Assembly (NCBI GenBank): GCA_002811645.1
Contig: PDIP01000259.1
Coordinates: 1 to 64,000 of the forward strand
Direction of reading: 5' to 3'
From: Corallochytrium limacisporum
Lineage: Eukaryota > Opisthokonta
DNA: 64,000 bases
A program made the translations under genes and the position numbers. The first letter of the stretch is position 1. Each line of letters begins with the position of its first letter. Under the pieces are notes generated by a model. It did no database searches. It saw only the letters and a program-made list of their open reading frames with translations, and was not told where the DNA came from. This document shows positions 59,254 to 64,000 of this stretch, piece after piece.

Positions 59254-59779
59254 TCATCGTCCGCGGCATCAATGGACTCCGGTCGTCCGAACGTACAAAA
59301 ACCCGTCCCCCACTCGAGCCTGCAAGGGTGGGGGTGGCAAAAGTGCCCGTGCTCATATATTTCTCTACGGGCACGCAAACCCAGAATCGGCACTTTTTTG
59401 GTAGTGTACCGCCGTACACGGCAGCTTTGCTTTCTTCTGGGTGGTGGTCGGGAAGTAAAGGCGGGGTGGGCGCGAAATTTCCCCGGCCCGATGCGCCCCG
59501 GGTGTATGTGGGTCTGACACGGGGGCCGGTATAGACGAGTCTCACGGGGCGTGCTATGTTGGGGTCACGAAAGAAAAACGTCAGCAGTCGCCGCTCGGCT
59601 GGCTCATTTTGAGCAGGTAGTTCTGACTGTTTGGCCAGAAACAAGTCTCTCAAGAAACTGACGAATGAAATCTTCCTGACTTTGAGCTTATAGTGGGATG
59701 TGAAATATTAAATGATGACCCGATGGGGTGCTTTGACCGTAAGCAATAGACTGAAGCGGAATACAAGGTTCCAACAGCC
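59254..59779. other. intergenic F-box gene / HADHA-like
   Basis: A 526-bp gap. A minus-strand frame (59177-59653) overlaps the last F-box exon and has no recognisable content. An aaatattaaat word lies about 72-78 nt before the next ATG and may be its promoter element. Confidence 0.4.
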
Positions 59780-62515
59780 ATGAGTTTGGAAAGTCCGCGC
59801 AGGAAACACTGCACGTTGCACTTGTGTGCAATCGCATCCTTGAACTGGACTGCTGGTATTATCGTAATGGACCGCACAGATTCAAGGGTGAATTCGATCA
59901 ATAGGGAGTTCGGGTTAGACCTGAAGACGTGTGTTGAGGAAGCGGAATTGATTTCGCGGCGTGGGGGCATCGATTTCCTGGTCATTGCCAGTGGAAAGGA
60001 AAATCGATTTGTTCTAGGTGCTGATATTAGCAGTCAGCTGCCTTATCATACACCAGAGGAGTTCAGTGAAGCAATCAGTTCCCTTCAGACGATTCTGAAT
60101 AAGATTGAAGACATCGGAGTTCCCACGTTTGCAGTCATCAATGGCGAGGCACTTGGCGGTGGTTTGGAGATTGCCATGGCTTGTGATTACCGGCTAGTTG
60201 ACCAGAGTGTGACTCAGCTTGGGTTGCCGGAGGCAAAACTTGGTTTAGTTCCTGGAGTTGGTGGATGCACCCGCCTACCTCGCTTCTGCGGATTCTACAC
60301 GGGGGTAACCATGTGCGTAACAGGTAAGATTGTGACTGCTCGGGAGGCTAAGGAATTGGGACTTGTCACGGCGCTTCTAGAACCAGGCAGAGCTCAGGCC
60401 AAACGGATAGTGTCTTCTCCGCGTGGCAGCGCCATTCAGACTATCGACGGGGAACGGGTGAGCACGGTCAGCCTTGCTGATGTTATTGCTGGCGATGGTA
60501 ACTCGAACAAGCAAATTCACTATGAGTTCCGCTTTGTTTCCGAGCTCAGTGCGTTGCTCAGGACGGGAAGCAGGTATCGTAAGCCCCTAGGCTGGCGTGG
60601 CAAGTTTCCCTCCCACACGTTCTTCAACACATGGCTGGAACAGCAGTTCTTCAAGGCGATTGTTTTGCGACAGATCGACAATAACACTAAACGCCATTTC
60701 CCTGCCCCTTACATTATTTTGGACTGCTGCCTGAACAGCTGGAATGAGAAGAACAGGGAAGATGCTCAGAAGTATGAAGTGATGAGTTTTTCTTTGGCGG
60801 GCATGACCCACCAGAGCCAAAGCCTGATCCACATCTTTAGCAAGTCTCGCTCGCTGAAACGCTTTGCGGTCGAGTTCGGAGCTCCTTGGGAGCCAACAAA
60901 GCCGCTCACCACTGAAGAGAAGACGGCCAAGGGGTTGCACAAGATGCCCAAGGTTGATGGCGTTGTTGTTTTGGGAACATCTACAGAAAGTGTATTTATG
61001 GTATACCACGCACTGTCGCGTCGGAACATGGAAGTTGTACTCATGACCACACCGGGCGACAAGACTGACCTTCATGATCTACTAAATAAGGTGCGTGCAA
61101 TGTGGGAACCAATGCTCAAGCGCAAGAAAATTACAGGAAATGAAATGGAGGCCCGGTTGGCAGCCGTCCAAACCCTTGAAATACCTTCGCAATTGGATAC
61201 TGCTACGAAGCTTTTTGAGGAATCAAGGTACTATGGAAAGGCATATGTGGTAGTGGAAAGTAGCAGACACATTACTGGTTACGCTGGATACGTAATCCAG
61301 GCGCTGGAGAAGGCGGGTGCTGATGCGTGCAGCATGATCTTGTCCATTGGTCCCTCGACGCAGTCACTGATGGGAATGTCCGAAGAAATTCGCGCAGCAG
61401 ACGTTTCGGGCTCTGTGAATCTAGACTCGAATGTGTGCAGCCTCATCAGCGAGAAGAGCCCCATTGCAGAGATTGCCTGTCGTTCTGACAGTGACATAGA
61501 GACGGTGATCACAAATCGAAGACGGTGTGCCATCTTGGCGCAGAAGATTGGCAAAATGCCCGTAGTCCACTTTGGGGACAGCATGTTGACTGCTCGACTA
61601 GCCTGTTCGTACTTCGACACTGCCATCCGTCTCACCCGTGGCAGCGATGCCGTGACCACCATGCAAAGCCTGGATCGAATGCTCATGGATGCCGGATTCG
61701 TTATGGGTCCGTTCGCCATGATGGATAGTCTAGGGCTCGTCCCCTGCATGCGAATGGCCCGGCGTATCCTTCCTGGCAGTGCACTCTGCTCTGTTTTGGA
61801 AACGCTCACTACTTCTGTGACTGTTGATGGTCAGGCCGGCAAAAAGAGCGGTCGTGGATTTTATGTCTACAACGAGAAGGGACGAATTCGGAACGGTAAC
61901 CAGGAGGTCGAGAAGGCCGGCCTTAAGGCCGGCGACCATCGCAAGAAGAAACAGAAGAAGACGAAGACGAAGCATCCAAGCAACCGCGAGATCGTAGATG
62001 TGGTCAACTTTGCCGTTGCTGAAGTGGGTCTGAAGATCGCTATCAAGGAAGCGGAACAGGGCGGTGACCTTGAGTCCCTTCTTAGCATGGTTGATGTTGT
62101 GGGGACCATGGCACTGGCCATGTCACCGGCGACTGGAGGTCCATGCTTCTACGGAGACGCAGTCGGCCGCAAGGAAGTCAAAACCCGTCTCTACAGCTTT
62201 GCCCGACGCATTGAGGCCATTGCAAACGAAGAGCTACCCGGTAGCCCCCGCGCAAGCCAGTACAGCGCCGACACCACGGACGCTGAGCCTCAGAATGCAA
62301 CCGCACAGTGGGTGCGCAAACTCTTCAACAATGAAATCGACCGCGCATTTTATCACGACGACCACGAATGTCACCAACGTGCGGTGCCGTATCCGTTGAA
62401 ACACTCCGTGATGAGCATCTGGATCCAGCTCAGCTTGATCATCGCGCTTGTTGTGGCCTTCCTCACTGCCCTGGTTTTGGTTTCCGTTTCGGATGTGCGT
62501 TCGGACTGGCAGTAG
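59780..62515 (+). CDS. Divergent trifunctional-enzyme alpha (HADHA)-like protein with degenerate dehydrogenase and membrane anchor
   Basis: A 911-residue protein laid out like the alpha subunit of the fatty-acid beta-oxidation trifunctional enzyme. The N-terminal enoyl-CoA hydratase half is well kept: FVLGADISS (oxyanion loop), GEALGGGLEIAMACDYRL with Glu130, and QLGLPEAKLGLVPGVGG with Glu151, the two catalytic acids. The linker RHFPAPYIILDC matches HADHA. The dehydrogenase half has lost its signatures. The NAD-binding G-x-G-x-x-G reads VVLGTSTESVF (396-406), and the catalytic-His loop (family 'HFFNP.H') reads GSVNLDSNV. The fold tail is still recognisable (KSGRGFYVYNEKGR; DVVGTMALAMSPATGGPCF). 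A Lys-rich insert occurs near 720-740. The C-terminus ends with a hydrophobic helix (about 878-903, WIQLSLIIALVVAFLTALVLV) not found in HADHA. Confidence 0.8.
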   Translation: MSLESPRRKHCTLHLCAIASLNWTAGIIVMDRTDSRVNSINREFGLDLKTCVEEAELISRRGGIDFLVIASGKENRFVLGADISSQLPYHTPEEFSEAISSLQTILNKIEDIGVPTFAVINGEALGGGLEIAMACDYRLVDQSVTQLGLPEAKLGLVPGVGGCTRLPRFCGFYTGVTMCVTGKIVTAREAKELGLVTALLEPGRAQAKRIVSSPRGSAIQTIDGERVSTVSLADVIAGDGNSNKQIHYEFRFVSELSALLRTGSRYRKPLGWRGKFPSHTFFNTWLEQQFFKAIVLRQIDNNTKRHFPAPYIILDCCLNSWNEKNREDAQKYEVMSFSLAGMTHQSQSLIHIFSKSRSLKRFAVEFGAPWEPTKPLTTEEKTAKGLHKMPKVDGVVVLGTSTESVFMVYHALSRRNMEVVLMTTPGDKTDLHDLLNKVRAMWEPMLKRKKITGNEMEARLAAVQTLEIPSQLDTATKLFEESRYYGKAYVVVESSRHITGYAGYVIQALEKAGADACSMILSIGPSTQSLMGMSEEIRAADVSGSVNLDSNVCSLISEKSPIAEIACRSDSDIETVITNRRRCAILAQKIGKMPVVHFGDSMLTARLACSYFDTAIRLTRGSDAVTTMQSLDRMLMDAGFVMGPFAMMDSLGLVPCMRMARRILPGSALCSVLETLTTSVTVDGQAGKKSGRGFYVYNEKGRIRNGNQEVEKAGLKAGDHRKKKQKKTKTKHPSNREIVDVVNFAVAEVGLKIAIKEAEQGGDLESLLSMVDVVGTMALAMSPATGGPCFYGDAVGRKEVKTRLYSFARRIEAIANEELPGSPRASQYSADTTDAEPQNATAQWVRKLFNNEIDRAFYHDDHECHQRAVPYPLKHSVMSIWIQLSLIIALVVAFLTALVLVSVSDVRSDWQ

Positions 62516-62706
62516 TACAGATGTTCTGAATGATTTCAATCTTTTTTTTTTCACTAAATTTCGCCATGCCTTTTAGTTGAGTCCGTACATTACTGTTGAG
62601 ACACCATTTTGAGAGGCGTAAAGCATACCGCTAGTGCCTACCGCCATTTCACTACTGGATTACCTTTCCTATCCATAGGCTGAGGTCATCGTCACCATAA
62701 TCAAGA

Positions 62707-62937
62707 TCAAACCTCATCAGTAACATCGTCATCACTGTCAGACAACTGTTTGGTTGGCTTTTTTAGCAGCCATTCAGTGTAGGGCCATGGTGGTCGCATG
62801 TTTCCGCATACGCAACAGATTCTCCCATCGGTTCCTACAATTTCTTCGCGACTACGACACCCTTTGCCCACAACGATGGAATCCAATTCACAACCATCGT
62901 CATACGCTTTTCCGAGAACCAAACGGATCAAAAGCGT
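62707..62937 (-). CDS. possible terminal exon of a minus-strand gene (partial)
   Basis: On the minus strand a strong acceptor (pyrimidine-rich ccctttgttttgtctgcag, AG at 62939-62938) is followed by an open frame of 76 codons, TLLIRLVLGKAYDDG..., containing ICCVCGNMRPPWPYTEW and ending in an acidic tail SDSDDDVTDEV. The frame has no upstream ATG before an in-frame stop at 63007-63009, so a 5' exon would be needed; I could not identify it. Its position, convergent with the HADHA-like gene, fits the layout of the window. The product is not recognised. Confidence 0.3.
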   Translation of the reverse strand, partial: TLLIRLVLGKAYDDGCELDSIVVGKGCRSREEIVGTDGRICCVCGNMRPPWPYTEWLLKKPTKQLSDSDDDVTDEV

Positions 62938-63924
62938 CTGCAGACAAAACAAAGGGACAGCCACCAGAATCCGCCGTCCACATGACCCAAACAAACAGAC
63001 ACCGCATCATCAGGACTCCAAGTTGCTTTGGATCCCTGTGCGTGTGCACACTGCTACATGCATCGGTTCATTCACCAACGACTCCCCGAGAGAAAGCAGA
63101 GGCGCACGCACGATCGGACCACACACACGGAGTGCCCGCTACGTCACTCGAATCAAAGGGAAAAACAAACCAAGCCGAACATAATCCCACTCCCCGTTTC
63201 TACTTGCTTTCCCAACGGCCCAGATAATCCAACCGAAATTGAAATCAGAAGAGTGCCTAGCAGGCTAGGCCACCCGGTGGGTTTTTTTCTTTTGTTTTTG
63301 TTATTTTCAAAATCTCCCTTCCGTTACTACACCTCACCTCTCAACTGCTGACACATTGCGCTCCACCACACTACCTGCTGCCATTACACTTTGTCAGCTG
63401 TATTTGTTGTCCTTTACTGTTCCTCTTCTTTATTGGCGATTCTTCTCTGCAAGAAAAAAAAAATGGTTAACACCGTCCCGCGAAGAAAGACCCAAATAGA
63501 GAGAAATGAAATAATCAACGGACCCAGCTGCCCAGAAGCGAATGGCCGGCGCGACGTAAGGAAAAAAAAAAGGACGCAAAACAAGCCACCGCCCCCCCGG
63601 GGAAGGGGGGGGCGGTTTGTTGCCTCCGCAGAGAGGCCATTCGGGCTTTCAGCTCCCAGCCACCTTCACAACGGGTATCTTAGCTCTGTATGTGTCCACC
63701 CGTGGCGGAATTGGGATGAATACTTCAGTATATTTAGTACTAAGAAATGACATAATCGATGGACCGGCCCCATGGGACCTACCGGAGACAATTGCCCAAC
63801 TCCCCCTATTTTTAGGAGCAACGGCCGCCGCACAACAATGCCAGGGGGGAGTGTGTCCTTGTTGCCATGCCCGGTGCTTCCAGTAGTGAATGTACCACGC
63901 TTGCGCTTTTCCTTGCTCGGGGCC

Positions 63925-63932
63925 TATTTATA
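63925..63932 (+). promoter_or_regulatory. TATA-like box near the right end
   Basis: TATTTATA in gggcctatttatagccc. In the plus sense it matches the GC-flanked TATTTA boxes of other genes, so a plus-strand gene may start beyond the window. The minus strand reads TATAAATA, so the opposite direction cannot be excluded. Confidence 0.35.
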
Positions 63933-64000
63933 GCCCGTCGGCTCGGTTCTCCCCCACCGGCCCAGGGCAACTTTTCCCTTTTGCTTCAGTGTGTACTCAA

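Larger units (their letters stand above)
62516..64000. other. right-end intergenic region
   Basis: Apart from the possible minus-strand exon at 62707-62937, no gene is supported. The stretch holds poly-T and poly-A tracts (about 62541, 63286, 63452), a G/C palindromic block (about 63590-63612) and a TATTTATA box at 63925-63932. Frames at 62754-63351 and 63391-63886 have no protein character. Confidence 0.45.

Noticed and set aside
59177-59653. 158-codon minus-strand ORF
   Set aside because: It overlaps the last F-box exon, has no motifs, and its composition follows the local repeat and G/C-rich sequence.

Overview
Nuclear DNA of a eukaryote with a compact, intron-poor genome. Coding exons are long and mostly uninterrupted. 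The few introns I can support have GT-AG ends and run from about 50 to 310 nt. Core-promoter TATA variants precede several genes. The gene set points to an opisthokont and probably a unicellular holozoan: a SNAP-25-type double Q-SNARE with a cysteine-rich linker, a germinal-centre-like kinase with a citron-homology domain, a TMEM87-type GOLD/7TM protein, a CDIN1-type nuclease, SETD3, SLX4 and TIPIN. A corallochytrean or ichthyosporean relative is a guess from memory and was not tested.

Layout, left to right: nucleoporin Nup88 (+) facing DNA polymerase kappa (-); rRNA methyltransferase NOP2 (+); methylsterol monooxygenase (+) facing an SRPBCC lipid-binding protein (-); alpha/beta hydrolase (+); PA-TM-RING E3 ligase (+) facing the SNAP-25-like SNARE (-); a GCK/CNH kinase (-); TMEM87-like (+) facing a CDIN1-like nuclease (-); CSC1/TMEM63 channel (+) facing histone H4 (-); a 4.2-kb gene-poor gap; histone H2B (+) facing a membrane-anchored PEBP protein (-); homogentisate dioxygenase (+) facing a paladin-like phosphatase (-); TIPIN (+); pescadillo (+) facing an unknown protein (-); SLX4 (+); SETD3 (+) facing CutA (-); a spliced F-box gene (+); and a divergent HADHA-like protein (+), with a possible terminal exon of a minus-strand gene beside it. 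Convergent pairs with short 3' gaps alternate with long divergent intergenic stretches. Several of those stretches are rich in simple repeats and G/C palindromes.

Functional threads: genome replication and repair (POLK, TIPIN, SLX4, CDIN1-like, H4, H2B); ribosome biogenesis (NOP2, PES1); lipid and sterol metabolism (MSMO1-like, SRPBCC, hydrolase, HADHA-like); membrane traffic (SNAP-25, TMEM87, PA-RING); and signalling (GCK kinase, PEBP, paladin). The strongest oddities are a GCK/CNH kinase carrying a Rad18-type ubiquitin-binding zinc finger, a trifunctional-enzyme alpha homologue whose dehydrogenase half has lost its NAD and catalytic motifs and which ends in a membrane helix, a PEBP protein with a tail anchor, and two genes whose true C-termini lie beyond an in-frame stop inside a 5' splice site. 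No mobile element, tRNA, rRNA, CRISPR or viral sequence was recognised.
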